Below are positions 42,406 to 51,478 of a stretch of DNA of 64,000 nt, piece by piece (position 1 is the first letter of the stretch; the number at the start of each line of letters is the position of its first letter). The stretch covers positions 186,001-250,000 of the forward strand of contig DATHXC010000007.1 of assembly GCA_035459965.1 (NCBI GenBank). The letters run 5' to 3'. The DNA comes from DATHXC01 sp035459965 (GTDB lineage: Bacteria; Pseudomonadota; Gammaproteobacteria; Burkholderiales; Methylophilaceae). The notes under the pieces are model-generated. The model did no database searches. It saw only the letters and a program-made list of their open reading frames with translations, and was not told the DNA's origin. The translations under genes and the position numbers were made by a program.

Positions 42406-42422
42406 TGTATATTATGTTAAAT
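42395..42422 (+). other. dif: Chromosomal dif site / right end of the prophage
   Basis: XerC arm ACTTCGCATAA, centre TGTATA and XerD arm TTATGTTAAAT. The last 22 bases equal those of E. coli dif from its CGCATAA onwards. dif is where XerC and XerD resolve chromosome dimers, so this marks the replication terminus. It is also the functional dif rebuilt after prophage integration. Confidence 0.93.
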
Positions 42423-42591
42423 GGTATGGCTACAATGAAAGTTATCATCAAATAACCCTATATCCCCACTATGGTTGCAAACCATGATGTTTATTGGGTT
42501 TCTAACATAACTTCAATTACGCGCAATTCAATTGACGCGATTAGACCAATAATTTTAATCAAGCCTAGGCCTTACCCTTGGCAGCACAAAT

Positions 42592-42619
42592 AAAAAAACC
42601 AGCAAATGCTGGCTTTTTC
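42592..42619. terminator. Bidirectional terminator-like hairpin
   Basis: CCAGC-AAAT-GCTGG with A-rich sequence before and T-rich sequence after. It lies between dif and the small minus-strand gene, and could terminate from either side. Confidence 0.6.
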
Positions 42620-42654
42620 TCATTTCATGTTTTGGTTGCTGCGGCGATGATTTG

Positions 42655-42837
42655 CTAACCTGGACTGGCCTGTCTACGTGAGCTAACTAAATTGTTGAAT
42701 TCTGCTTTTAGTTTTTCCCACTCATTAAGTATCGTCTGCCGAGTTTCCGGCGTTGACGATTCGTGTAATACACGCGCTTGATTTAGTGCGTCGATCAAAG
42801 TGCTGAACTTTTGCTCGTACTCATCTTCGCTAACCAT
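42655..42837 (-). CDS. Small hypothetical protein (60 aa)
   Basis: A 60-aa charged, helical protein (MVSEDEYEQKFSTLIDALNQARVL...) with no recognised family. An AGG about 7 nt upstream supports the start. It lies between dif and the MscS-like gene; function unknown. Confidence 0.5.
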   Translation of the reverse strand: MVSEDEYEQKFSTLIDALNQARVLHESSTPETRQTILNEWEKLKAEFNNLVSSRRQASPG

Positions 42838-42986
42838 TTTCTGCCTACTTTCTTATGGACTGCATATTTCCCCGACCGTGAAACTGCAACATCTATTTTT
42901 TATTGATTACGAGTTAGATCATATTCCTGAAGTTTGAAATCGAACATACGGTACCGTACCAAAGTGGCATAAATATTAAGACAAAA

Positions 42987-43015
42987 ATAAAGGCCTGCTA
43001 AATGCAGGCCTTTAT
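42987..43015 (-). terminator. Terminator after the MscS-like gene
   Basis: ATAAAGGCCTGC and GCAGGCCTTTAT form a perfect 12-bp stem with a 5-nt loop. On the minus strand a T-rich tract follows, about 18 nt after the stop at 43033. Confidence 0.85.
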
Positions 43016-43032
43016 CCAATCAATCTATAAGC

Positions 43033-43707
43033 TTAACGTTTTTTATTTGCCTGGATGTTCTCAATAATCCTGGCTGCCCACTCCTTGCCACCAAGGCCAA
43101 ATGCGATGGCTAGCGCAAGGAAAATAGCGCCAAAAATAATGACAAAGAGTGCTGTCAAAAGCTGTGTACCAATATCCAGCTGCTCCAGCGCTACAAACAG
43201 CGCGAATACCTGAATGGCATATTCAGCCGAGGTGCTGATGGCAAGGGCCCCTTCGAACTTGATGCCATGCAACCAAGTGAATACCAGGCGGTTAACGAAG
43301 CGTGCCAGCAGTGTGCCGAATATCATCACCAGTATGGCAACGATGATCTTGGGCAGGTAGTTAGCTAACTGGTGCAGCATGCTGGCGACTTCATTCAGGC
43401 CTAGCGTATTGGCGCCAGTGATAACGAATAACAGAATTACCAGCCAATAGATAACCTGACCGATGATGCCGCTAAGGGTGAGATCGAACTCACTGTGTTT
43501 AAGAAAGGCTTCAAGGCCGGATTTATCGGCAAACTTATCGAACTGGGTAAACTCAAGGATACGCTTAACGCCTATACATGCAGCCTTGGCGCATATCCAG
43601 CCAAAAAGCAGGATAACGATAACTGCGAGTAATTTGGGGAAGAATGTTGCAATCTGCCCCCAGAATTCGTTGAGTGAGTTAAGAAAGATATCAATTTGAT
43701 ATTGCAT
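43033..43707 (-). CDS. MscS-related membrane protein without the channel beta domain
   Basis: A 224-aa membrane protein with four to five spans and repeats of the conserved TM helix of the CmpX/MscS-like group (FFPKLLAVIVILLFGWICAK; YLPKIIVAILVMIFGTLLA). It lacks the soluble beta domain of a full MscS channel. Related proteins help in osmotic or envelope responses, but the mechanism is unknown. Confidence 0.75.
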   Translation of the reverse strand: MQYQIDIFLNSLNEFWGQIATFFPKLLAVIVILLFGWICAKAACIGVKRILEFTQFDKFADKSGLEAFLKHSEFDLTLSGIIGQVIYWLVILLFVITGANTLGLNEVASMLHQLANYLPKIIVAILVMIFGTLLARFVNRLVFTWLHGIKFEGALAISTSAEYAIQVFALFVALEQLDIGTQLLTALFVIIFGAIFLALAIAFGLGGKEWAARIIENIQANKKR

Positions 43708-43890
43708 CGTGCCCTCCTAAATTAATGACTGAGGTCGAGAGACTAAGCCGTAAAAATGAATGTATTATTTTTATACCACTTGATAAGTGGCTTAAGAAAC
43801 ATTCTGTCTTAAAGAGGCCTACGGTGCAATAAAGTTGAAGCTATTATTTAATGTTGATTATTAATATATATCTATAATTATTTGTTTTAA

Positions 43891-44397
43891 TTATTTATTG
43901 TCGATACGATTTTTTATCAAGTAATCGATACTTAATTTGCCTGGGCCACTAAATAATAACGGTACAAACATAAATAGATAAATTGCCGGCAACTTGTAGT
44001 TGCCAAAACCATCGCCATCTTCGTCCACAATACGGTAGCCTTTAAGCAATTCGCCAAGCGTGTTCCAGTGTTCTGGCCAGTGCACAGCGGAAATGGCAAC
44101 TACGGTGAGAATCATCAGCGATATGGTCACAAAACGGGTGCCCAGGCCTAGTATTAATGCGATTGCGCCCCCTATTTCAAACCATATCGAGATATTCCAG
44201 CTGATGTCAGCTGGTAACAGATTGAATGGGAATGGAAAACTGACATCAGCAAACCAGTTGTCGCCTGTGAGTTTTTCGTAGCCGGATTCACCGAATTCCC
44301 AGGCCAGTATCAGCCTTAATGCCAATAGCGGAATGATGGGCGCCAAATAGTCCAGCAGATTGGTGAGTGCTAAATAATACCTTGTGAACAATGACAT
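43891..44397 (-). CDS. DoxX-family membrane protein
   Basis: A 168-aa DoxX family protein with about four membrane spans. Conserved features are ALRLILAWEFGESGYEKL and FEIGGAIALILGLGTRF. DoxX proteins are linked to redox and sulfur chemistry; here it precedes methionine sulfoxide repair genes in the same direction, suggesting an oxidative-stress link. Confidence 0.83.
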   Translation of the reverse strand: MSLFTRYYLALTNLLDYLAPIIPLLALRLILAWEFGESGYEKLTGDNWFADVSFPFPFNLLPADISWNISIWFEIGGAIALILGLGTRFVTISLMILTVVAISAVHWPEHWNTLGELLKGYRIVDEDGDGFGNYKLPAIYLFMFVPLLFSGPGKLSIDYLIKNRIDNK

Positions 44398-44482
44398 TGC
44401 GATTTCCCCTTTAATGTTAAGCGACTAGTGTTATCTGCTTATGGCTTAGTCGCGGCTCTCCCCTGCCCCTTACAGGGATATG

Positions 44483-45085
44483 TCATTTTCTGGTTTTTTT
44501 ATAATAAAAGTAAATGCGGATGCCCAGCAATACTGCCAGAATGACCGCATAGATTAAGGGTTCGCGGATATCTTTCTTCACCAGCCACCAGAAATGCACT
44601 ACACCCAGGATGGCGATTACATAGACCAGCTGATGCAGCTTTTTCCAGCGTTCACGCAGGCGTTGCATCATGGCTTTATTGGAGGTCACCGCCAGCGGAA
44701 TACTTAAAATAAAGGCGCTGAAGCCCACTAGCACATAAGGGTGCTTGGCAATGTCTTTGGCGATATCCACCCATGCAAACCAGTGATCCAGCCAGACATA
44801 GGTAATAAAATGCAGGCAGGCGTAGAAAAACATGAACAAACCCATCATGCGGCGGAATTGAATCTGCCATGCCACGCCGGTGAGTAGCTTGATAGGCGTC
44901 ATGGCCAGCGTGATCAGCAGGATAGCCAACGCCCAGGTGCCGGTAGAGCGCTCAACAAATTCCACGGGGTTGGCAGTCAGGGCATCATGCACACCAAGCC
45001 ACACCAGCCTTGCCAGAGGAATCAAGGCGGCAATAAAAAGCCCGGCCTTGATCCGGGCAATTTGCTGCTTACTGGGGATTTTCAT
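44483..45085 (-). CDS. msrQ: Heme-containing membrane subunit MsrQ (YedZ)
   Basis: MsrQ is the heme b membrane protein that passes electrons from the respiratory chain to MsrP. The 200-aa protein has five to six spans, with histidines in YACLHFITYVWLDHW and WKKLHQLVYVIAILGVVHFWW that bind heme. It is 20 nt downstream of msrP, in one operon. Confidence 0.93.
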   Translation of the reverse strand: MKIPSKQQIARIKAGLFIAALIPLARLVWLGVHDALTANPVEFVERSTGTWALAILLITLAMTPIKLLTGVAWQIQFRRMMGLFMFFYACLHFITYVWLDHWFAWVDIAKDIAKHPYVLVGFSAFILSIPLAVTSNKAMMQRLRERWKKLHQLVYVIAILGVVHFWWLVKKDIREPLIYAVILAVLLGIRIYFYYKKTRK

Positions 45086-45105
45086 CTGCTAATCGTAATT
45101 TTTAT

Positions 45106-46089
45106 TTAGAAGTTTTTACGCAGATCCATACCTGCATACAACTGCCCTACTTGCTCGGTATAGCCATTAAACATCTGGGTCTTGATGCGCGGCGAGAATA
45201 GGCCGCCGCCAATACGACGCTCTGAAGCCTGTGTCCAGCGAGGATGATCCACAGTTGGATTGACGTTGGCATAGAAGCCGTATTCGCTAGGCCCTGCCTT
45301 CATCCAGGCTGTTTTGGGCATGGTGTCGGTGAAGCGAATCTTGACGATAGCCTTGGCGCCTTTAAAACCGTATTTCCACGGCACGACCAGTCGCATCGGT
45401 GCGCCATTCTGGTTGGGTAATACTTCTCCATACAAGCCAACTGCCAGTAGCGCTAGCGGGTTCATGGCTTCATCCAGGCGCAGGCCTTCTACATAAGGCC
45501 AATCCAACACCGGCACACGCACGCCAGGCATGGTTTGCGGGTCTGCGGCTGAAATAAATTCAATGTACTTGGCATTGCCGGTAGGCTCTGCAAACTTGAT
45601 CAACTGCGCCAATGGCAGGCCTATCCAGGGAATGACCATAGACCAGGCTTCTACACAACGCATGCGGTAGATACGTTCTTCGAGCGGGGCAATCTTGAGG
45701 ATATCTTCGATAGAAACAGTTTTGGCTTTTTTGACAGCACCTTCAATCGACACCGTCCAGGGGCTTGGCTTGAAAAATTTGGACTCAGCGGCAGGGTCGC
45801 TTTTGCTGGTGCCGAATTCGTAATAGTTATTGTAGGTGGTGACGTCTTCGTATGAGGTAAGTTTTTCACCAGCGCCGAATGCTGTCTTGCCTGCGGCTAG
45901 CTTCTGGCGCTGCACGGCGGCTTGTGCCTGCCTGGGAAGTAAGCCAGTAGCCAATGCTGCGCCTGCAATCAGGCCGGCCCCTGCAGTCTTGATGAATTCA
46001 CGCCTATGCTCTAACTCTTTCCTGTTCTCGAATACCTCGCGCGGCGTGATTTCTGATGGCGTGATGTCTGACTTTTTAAGGATAAGCAT
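45106..46089 (-). CDS. msrP: Periplasmic methionine sulfoxide reductase MsrP (YedY)
   Basis: MsrP is a molybdopterin enzyme that repairs oxidised methionine in periplasmic proteins. The 327-aa protein has the twin-arginine signal RREFIKTAGAG (29-39) followed by a hydrophobic stretch, and the Mo-ligand Cys145 in YRMRCVEAWSMV. It is exported folded by the Tat system and works with MsrQ. Confidence 0.95.
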   Translation of the reverse strand: MLILKKSDITPSEITPREVFENRKELEHRREFIKTAGAGLIAGAALATGLLPRQAQAAVQRQKLAAGKTAFGAGEKLTSYEDVTTYNNYYEFGTSKSDPAAESKFFKPSPWTVSIEGAVKKAKTVSIEDILKIAPLEERIYRMRCVEAWSMVIPWIGLPLAQLIKFAEPTGNAKYIEFISAADPQTMPGVRVPVLDWPYVEGLRLDEAMNPLALLAVGLYGEVLPNQNGAPMRLVVPWKYGFKGAKAIVKIRFTDTMPKTAWMKAGPSEYGFYANVNPTVDHPRWTQASERRIGGGLFSPRIKTQMFNGYTEQVGQLYAGMDLRKNF

Positions 46090-46190
46090 GGGTTAACTCC
46101 CTGTAGGCATTTCGTAGATATTGCTTAGTCGTAGAATTAACCCTTGCCTTACACCAGCATGACAATATTTCTTACACTTAAGCTGGCCTA

Positions 46191-47120
46191 CTATTTAGGT
46201 AACTTGGCCAGCGCCAGTTTAATATCGCCACTTAACTCCTGCTCGCCGATCTCGTCGGAAATGCGTTGCGCATCCTGTAGCAGTTTCCTGGCATCGGCTG
46301 TTTGATTGCTGGCAGTCTTGGTGATGCCAAGGTAGTAATAGCTCTTGGCTTCCCAGTAAGCGCCGCCATTTTCCTTGCTCAGGTTCACTACTTTATTGAT
46401 AGCTCTTTCAGCTTTAAGATAGTCACCGGCCTGTGTCAAATAACGGCCCAGCTCAAGACCGGCATTGGCTTGGTGATCCAGGTCGCCATTACCGGTTTCT
46501 GCCAATACAGCTTTGATCTGATGTTCAACGGCAAGATCATATTTTCCCAAAGCACTGTAGGTAGCGGCAATACGCTCATAGCTGTCGGCATGTTCGTTGC
46601 CATTAGCAGCTAACTGACTGCCGACTAAGTAGCTCTTCAAGCCCTGCTCCAGTTGGTTGTTGGCAACATAGGCATCACCGATCAGGTTGTGGTCAATACG
46701 CTCAAAGCGGGTATTTCCTGCCTTTTGTGCCAGTGCCAGGCTTGCCTGGTATGAGGCAATGGCTTCTGAAAATTGCTTGTCGCTAGTCTGTACATTACCA
46801 ATCAAGGTCAGTGCCACCATGTGTTCCAGCGGGTTGGATGATAGCTTCTCTGCTGCTTGCAGGGCTGTCAGCGCCTCCTTGTTCTGCCCGGTGCCACCAT
46901 GTGCACGGCCCTTGCATAATAAGGCTTCACGGTTATTGGCATCCAGCTTCAGTACCTGTCCGGCATAGGCAAGCGCCTTGGATGCATCGCCTTCCTTGAT
47001 GGCCTTGTTACATGCCTCAATTTTGCTGACGGCGCTTTCTTCTTCAGCCTTGGCGTCCTCGGCCTTGACCTGGGTGGATAACGCGATGAATAGTGCGAGT
47101 GTTAAAAAACGAAATTGCAT
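46191..47120 (-). CDS. Exported TPR-repeat protein
   Basis: A 309-aa protein with a signal peptide (MQFRFLTLALFIALSTQVKA) and about six TPR repeats (EALTALQAAEKLSSNPLEHM; EAIASYQASLALAQKAG; DLAVEHQIKAV). It is a periplasmic scaffold-type protein of unknown partners. The cysQ gene ends 3 nt before its ATG. Confidence 0.78.
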   Translation of the reverse strand: MQFRFLTLALFIALSTQVKAEDAKAEEESAVSKIEACNKAIKEGDASKALAYAGQVLKLDANNREALLCKGRAHGGTGQNKEALTALQAAEKLSSNPLEHMVALTLIGNVQTSDKQFSEAIASYQASLALAQKAGNTRFERIDHNLIGDAYVANNQLEQGLKSYLVGSQLAANGNEHADSYERIAATYSALGKYDLAVEHQIKAVLAETGNGDLDHQANAGLELGRYLTQAGDYLKAERAINKVVNLSKENGGAYWEAKSYYYLGITKTASNQTADARKLLQDAQRISDEIGEQELSGDIKLALAKLPK

Positions 47121-47123
47121 AAA

Positions 47124-47939
47124 CTACTCCAAATATTGGCTCCAATTATGCGGTGTTGCTCCGCGTGCAAAGAACTCCGGGTTTAGTAACGAATCTTTTG
47201 TATTGTAAGTGAAGGCCTCACCTTGGTGATCGGTTAACAGCCCTCCTGCTTCTTCCAGTACACACTGGGCTGCAGCGGTATCCCATTCTGATGTCAGCCC
47301 CAGGCGTGGGTACAAATCTGCCAGCCCTTCTGCCACCAGGCAAATCTTGAGGGAGCTGCCTAGAGAGATTGATTTTGGTATGGAAAGGTTCCCGCCTACC
47401 TTGTTTAAAAAGGCCTTGGTTTTAACGCTGACATGGGAGCGACTTCCGGCGATAGTCAGGTCATTCACATTAAGCGGTCTGGCGTGAATGCGTTGGATTT
47501 CTCCATCGCCTTCCTGTTTGAAAGCGCCTAGGCCAGCGCAGCCATAATACAGCTGCTCTTTGTCTGGGCCATATACCACACCCATGATAGGTTTGCCGTG
47601 GTCGATCAGCGCGATATTGACCGAAAACTCGCCATTGCGCTTGATAAACTCGCGCGTGCCATCCAGCGGGTCTATCAGCCAATAACGGCGCCATGTTGCG
47701 CGTGTGCTATAGGGAATGGCGATGGATTCTTCAGACAGTTGCGGTAGATGTGGAGTGAGCTTTTGCAAGCCGGATTCAATCACGTGATGCGCCGCAATAT
47801 CGGCGTGCGTCAGCGGCGAGTTATCCTGCTTGCGCACGACTGCAATATCGCTGCGATAGACTTCCATAATGGCATCTCCCGCCTCGCGGGCAATACGGAT
47901 CACATCGGGTAGCCAGCTTTGGTAATCAGTCATGGCCAT
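47124..47939 (-). CDS. cysQ: 3'(2'),5'-bisphosphate nucleotidase CysQ
   Basis: CysQ removes 3'-phosphoadenosine 5'-phosphate formed during sulfate assimilation. The 271-aa inositol-monophosphatase-fold protein has the metal site IDPLDGTREFIKRNGEF and WDTAAAQCVLEEAGG. It starts 3 nt after the ligA stop. Two in-frame ATGs lie 6 bases apart; the first is used. Confidence 0.92.
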   Translation of the reverse strand: MAMTDYQSWLPDVIRIAREAGDAIMEVYRSDIAVVRKQDNSPLTHADIAAHHVIESGLQKLTPHLPQLSEESIAIPYSTRATWRRYWLIDPLDGTREFIKRNGEFSVNIALIDHGKPIMGVVYGPDKEQLYYGCAGLGAFKQEGDGEIQRIHARPLNVNDLTIAGSRSHVSVKTKAFLNKVGGNLSIPKSISLGSSLKICLVAEGLADLYPRLGLTSEWDTAAAQCVLEEAGGLLTDHQGEAFTYNTKDSLLNPEFFARGATPHNWSQYLE

Positions 47940-47942
47940 AAC

Positions 47943-50033
47943 TCATGATGCAGGCAGCATGGCGACGAATGCAGTTTCATCCAATATTGCCACACCCAGC
48001 TCCTGCGCTTTATCCAGTTTGCTGCCCGCTTCAGCACCGGCCACTACGAAATCGGTTTTTTTGGACACGCTGCCACTGACTTTGCCACCCGCAGCCTCTA
48101 TCAGCTCTTTCGCATGCTCACGACTCATATTGGGCAGTGTGCCGGTCAGCACAAAGGTTTTGCCGGTCAATACACCTTCAGTATTGGCTTTGCCAGCGGT
48201 TTCCTGCCAATGGATACCAGCCGCTGTTAGCGCGGCAATCACTTCGCGGTTATGCGGCTCACTTAAAAACTGGAAAATAGAATCCGCAACGATAGGCCCG
48301 ACATCCGGCACCTGTACCAATGCCGCTAAATCGGCATTTTGCAGCGCTTGCAGACTGCCAAAATGACGCGCTAGGTCCTTGGCTGTGGCTTCACCAACGT
48401 TACGCACACCAAGCGCATAGATAAAGCGTGCCAGCGTGGTGTTCTTGCTGTGCTCAAGTGCCTGCAGGATATTTTGTGCCGACTTTTCTGCCATACGATC
48501 GAGATTGGCCAGCGTCGCAAGATCCAGCCGATAGATATCGCCCAGGGTATGCACCAGTTGTGCTTCGACCAGCTGATCTACCAGCTTTTCACCCAAGCCT
48601 TCGATATCCATGGCGCGACGTGAGGCAAAATGCAGGATCGCCTGTTTACGTTGTGCCGGGCAGAACAGACCGCCACTGCAACGCGCGATGGCCTCATCCT
48701 CCTGGCGGATAACATGCGAACCGCAAATAGGGCAGGCAGTCGGCATGACAAAAGCACGTGCATCGGCCGGACGCTTTTCCAGTACGACGCCCACTACTTC
48801 TGGAATGACATCCCCTGCCCTGCGCACGCTGACCGTGTCACCTATGTGCACGTCTTTGCGGCGTAGCTCATCTTCATTATGTAAGGTGGCGTTGGTGACG
48901 GTAACGCCGCCAACAAATACCGGCTTAAGACGCGCCACCGGGGTGATAGCGCCGGTACGCCCTACTTGTACCTCAATTGCCTCGACGATGGTCAATGCCT
49001 CTTGTGCCGGGAATTTGTGTGCTATGGCCCAGCGTGGCGCCCTTGACACAAACCCCAGTTCAGCTTGCTGGCTCAGACTGTTGACCTTGTACACCACGCC
49101 ATCAATATCAAAAGGCAGCGCAGAACGTTTTGCGCCTATGTTCTGGTAGTACTCCAGTATGCCCTGCAAACCTTTAACCTTGGCGCGTTCAACACACACC
49201 GGTAAACGCAAGCCAGCCAGATAATCCATCGCCATGCTGTGGGTAGTGAGCGTGGGGATGCCTTCTGCTGCGCCCAGGCCATAAGCAAAAAATGTCAGTG
49301 GGCGTGTTCTGGTGATATTGGGATTGAGCTGGCGCAGGCTGCCTGCGGCGGCATTACGTGGGTTGGCAAACAGCTTCTCACCTCGGCTTTCCTGCTCGCG
49401 GTTCAGCTTTTCAAAGTCACGCTTGAGTATCAATACCTCGCCACGTACTTCCAGCAGTTTTGGTGGTGATGAAGTATGCAGCCTGGTTGGAATCGCGCGG
49501 ATGGTGCGCAGGTTGCTGCTGACATCTTCGCCTGTATAGCCATCGCCACGTGTTGCGCCTTGCGTCAGCAAGCCGTTTTCGTAGGTGAGTGTAATGGCAA
49601 GGCCGTCGAATTTAGGCTCCACGGCATATTCGATATCGTCCCGCCCTAACGCATCGCGTATACGCTTGTCGAAAGCGACTAGCTCATCCTCTTCAAAAGC
49701 GTTATTGAGCGATAGCATGGCTTGCCTGTGGGTAATACTGGCAAACGCCTTGAGGGGTGATCCACCCACACGCTGGGTGGGTGAATCTGCCGTGATTAGA
49801 TTCGGGTGTGCGTTTTCCAGGGCTTGCAACTCACGATAAATCTTGTCGTATTCGCTGTCTGGAACGGTGGGTGTATCGAGTACGTAATATTGATAATCGT
49901 ATTGGCGAATCTGCTCACGTAATGCAGCTATCTGCTGTTCTTGTTGCTTTTCTTGGCTGGGCGTTTGTGCTGATGGCGTTGAATCCTCTCCAAATAGGGC
50001 TGCCTGTGTCGTTCCCTGTGCTTCACCTACCAT
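47943..50033 (-). CDS. ligA: NAD+-dependent DNA ligase LigA
   Basis: LigA seals nicks using NAD+. The 696-aa protein has the Ia domain (YDYQYYVLDTPTVPDSEYD), the adenylated lysine in EPKFDGLA (about residue 143), an OB fold, a four-Cys zinc finger (CPICGSHV...CSGGLFCPAQ), HhH repeats and a C-terminal BRCT domain. A Gln-rich extension of about 30 residues precedes the usual start. It follows zipA as in many proteobacteria. Confidence 0.97.
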   Translation of the reverse strand: MVGEAQGTTQAALFGEDSTPSAQTPSQEKQQEQQIAALREQIRQYDYQYYVLDTPTVPDSEYDKIYRELQALENAHPNLITADSPTQRVGGSPLKAFASITHRQAMLSLNNAFEEDELVAFDKRIRDALGRDDIEYAVEPKFDGLAITLTYENGLLTQGATRGDGYTGEDVSSNLRTIRAIPTRLHTSSPPKLLEVRGEVLILKRDFEKLNREQESRGEKLFANPRNAAAGSLRQLNPNITRTRPLTFFAYGLGAAEGIPTLTTHSMAMDYLAGLRLPVCVERAKVKGLQGILEYYQNIGAKRSALPFDIDGVVYKVNSLSQQAELGFVSRAPRWAIAHKFPAQEALTIVEAIEVQVGRTGAITPVARLKPVFVGGVTVTNATLHNEDELRRKDVHIGDTVSVRRAGDVIPEVVGVVLEKRPADARAFVMPTACPICGSHVIRQEDEAIARCSGGLFCPAQRKQAILHFASRRAMDIEGLGEKLVDQLVEAQLVHTLGDIYRLDLATLANLDRMAEKSAQNILQALEHSKNTTLARFIYALGVRNVGEATAKDLARHFGSLQALQNADLAALVQVPDVGPIVADSIFQFLSEPHNREVIAALTAAGIHWQETAGKANTEGVLTGKTFVLTGTLPNMSREHAKELIEAAGGKVSGSVSKKTDFVVAGAEAGSKLDKAQELGVAILDETAFVAMLPAS

Positions 50034-50055
50034 ATTGACTGGCCATATGAGGAGG

Positions 50056-51402
50056 TTAAGAGAACAGTCGGAGTGCGGTCGCGCTGCCCGGCACTACGCC
50101 GCGTGCGACCATTTGCGAGTGTATGACTTTGAGTTGCTGCCTGATTTTCTCGATCTGGATTTCGCCCAGTGCACGTTGATGGTCATCCACCAGGCTGGCG
50201 TTGAGGCTGTGTTCCATCTGTTTGGCGGCCAGTACCATCTGGTTGAAAACTTCTGCACAGTGTTTGACACGTGGGATATCCAGCTGAAAACTCACGCCGC
50301 GCAACACCACGGTACGCAACATCTCCACATTGAATGGGTTGTTGTCCTGGTTGATCAGCGAAAACATGCGCTGGCCATGTTCGTTAACATAGTGGAATGC
50401 ACCATCCTCGGCCAGCACTAGGCCGCTTGCTTCTGCCAGCCCCCTGAATTTGGTGCCGGTAAACGGGCCGCTTGGACCCTGGATGATATGGAAGCCCACC
50501 ATTTTATCTACATCAATGCAGAACTGGTCGAGCTCGTTGGCATACTCTAAAGGGTCGGGGTTACCGCGCCACTCCACTTGCGCGCCAAGCTTATGGCCGA
50601 TGCTATCGACAGCAAACTGAAAACGGTTGAGTGATTCTTTGGATATCGGGCCAGACCTGTCAGCCAGTTGCAGGCTGTAAGCCGCCCTCTTGAATTCGTT
50701 GGCCTCCTGCTCCCTGGTAAGCATGTGCCAGGTATCATCAGTACTCAGGCCATGTGCGTAAAACGGCTTATCCAGGTCGGTCAATGACAACAGCAGCTCG
50801 CGCAGGGCCTCTCCCGTCACGACATGCGGTAGATAAAGGATGGCAGTCAGGTCGATCTGGTGGCTGATGCCTTCGGGCAGGCTGTCATTGGTTTCTGCGG
50901 TATGTGCCGGATAGATAGGCTGTGTAGAGGCAAAGTCGACTTCAGGCTCAGTATTTGGCTGGTATGCCGATACTAACTCCAGCCCCGCTGCCTGGGTGAA
51001 TGATAGTGGCTCAGTGGCTACCCATTGCGGCTCTGCGGGTGTAGTGTCCCGCCACTTATTCTGTGCAGGCTGCTCTGATGCCTGCGAGTTGTGTTCTTGC
51101 TCTGCCTGATAGGCCGCTAAATCATCATTGATATTGCTAGCTTGCTCATCATCAAATCTGTCATCGTTTGGTACGGAGTATGCGATTTCGGAGCGAGTTG
51201 CCTCTGGCATGGCTTCCTCATCTTGCAGTATCGCTTCTGTGTCCATGTGAAACTCATCATCCATCAGCACATCACGCTGTGGAGGCACAAAGCGCTCTGC
51301 CGCTTCTTTGCGAATATTGCGCTCCTGCCACCAGTTGAATAGAACCACGGCGAGGATAATGATGGCACCCAGTGCCAGTAAAGCGAGTTGTAGGTCAGTC
51401 AT
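50056..51402 (-). CDS. zipA: Cell division protein ZipA
   Basis: ZipA anchors FtsZ to the inner membrane. The 448-aa protein has an N-terminal membrane span (LALLALGAIIILAVVLFNWW), an acidic Pro/Gln-rich linker (about 35-200) and a C-terminal FtsZ-binding domain (FHIIQGPSGPFTGTKFRGLAEASGL). Order smc-zipA-ligA is conserved. Confidence 0.92.
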   Translation of the reverse strand: MTDLQLALLALGAIIILAVVLFNWWQERNIRKEAAERFVPPQRDVLMDDEFHMDTEAILQDEEAMPEATRSEIAYSVPNDDRFDDEQASNINDDLAAYQAEQEHNSQASEQPAQNKWRDTTPAEPQWVATEPLSFTQAAGLELVSAYQPNTEPEVDFASTQPIYPAHTAETNDSLPEGISHQIDLTAILYLPHVVTGEALRELLLSLTDLDKPFYAHGLSTDDTWHMLTREQEANEFKRAAYSLQLADRSGPISKESLNRFQFAVDSIGHKLGAQVEWRGNPDPLEYANELDQFCIDVDKMVGFHIIQGPSGPFTGTKFRGLAEASGLVLAEDGAFHYVNEHGQRMFSLINQDNNPFNVEMLRTVVLRGVSFQLDIPRVKHCAEVFNQMVLAAKQMEHSLNASLVDDHQRALGEIQIEKIRQQLKVIHSQMVARGVVPGSATALRLFS

Positions 51403-51478
51403 ACGTGTATTTTAAACCCTGAGTGATAGCTGTGTCATGTTGAAGGTTGAATAATAGGCGCGGGCTTTGTGCTTAAAG

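Larger units (their letters stand above)
30553..42422. mobile_element. Integrated filamentous (inovirus-type) prophage at dif
   Basis: The segment is bounded by two directly oriented dif-like sites whose XerC arms differ by one base (30553 and 42395), giving an element of about 11.84 kb. Inside is a complete minus-strand inovirus operon: gene V-like SSB, replication initiator, major and minor coat proteins, pIII-like adhesin, DUF2523, Zot and secretin. Cargo lies on both flanks. No integrase or transposase is present, which fits capture of host XerC/XerD as in CTXphi. Size is above the common 6-9 kb, because of cargo or a composite origin. Confidence 0.85.
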
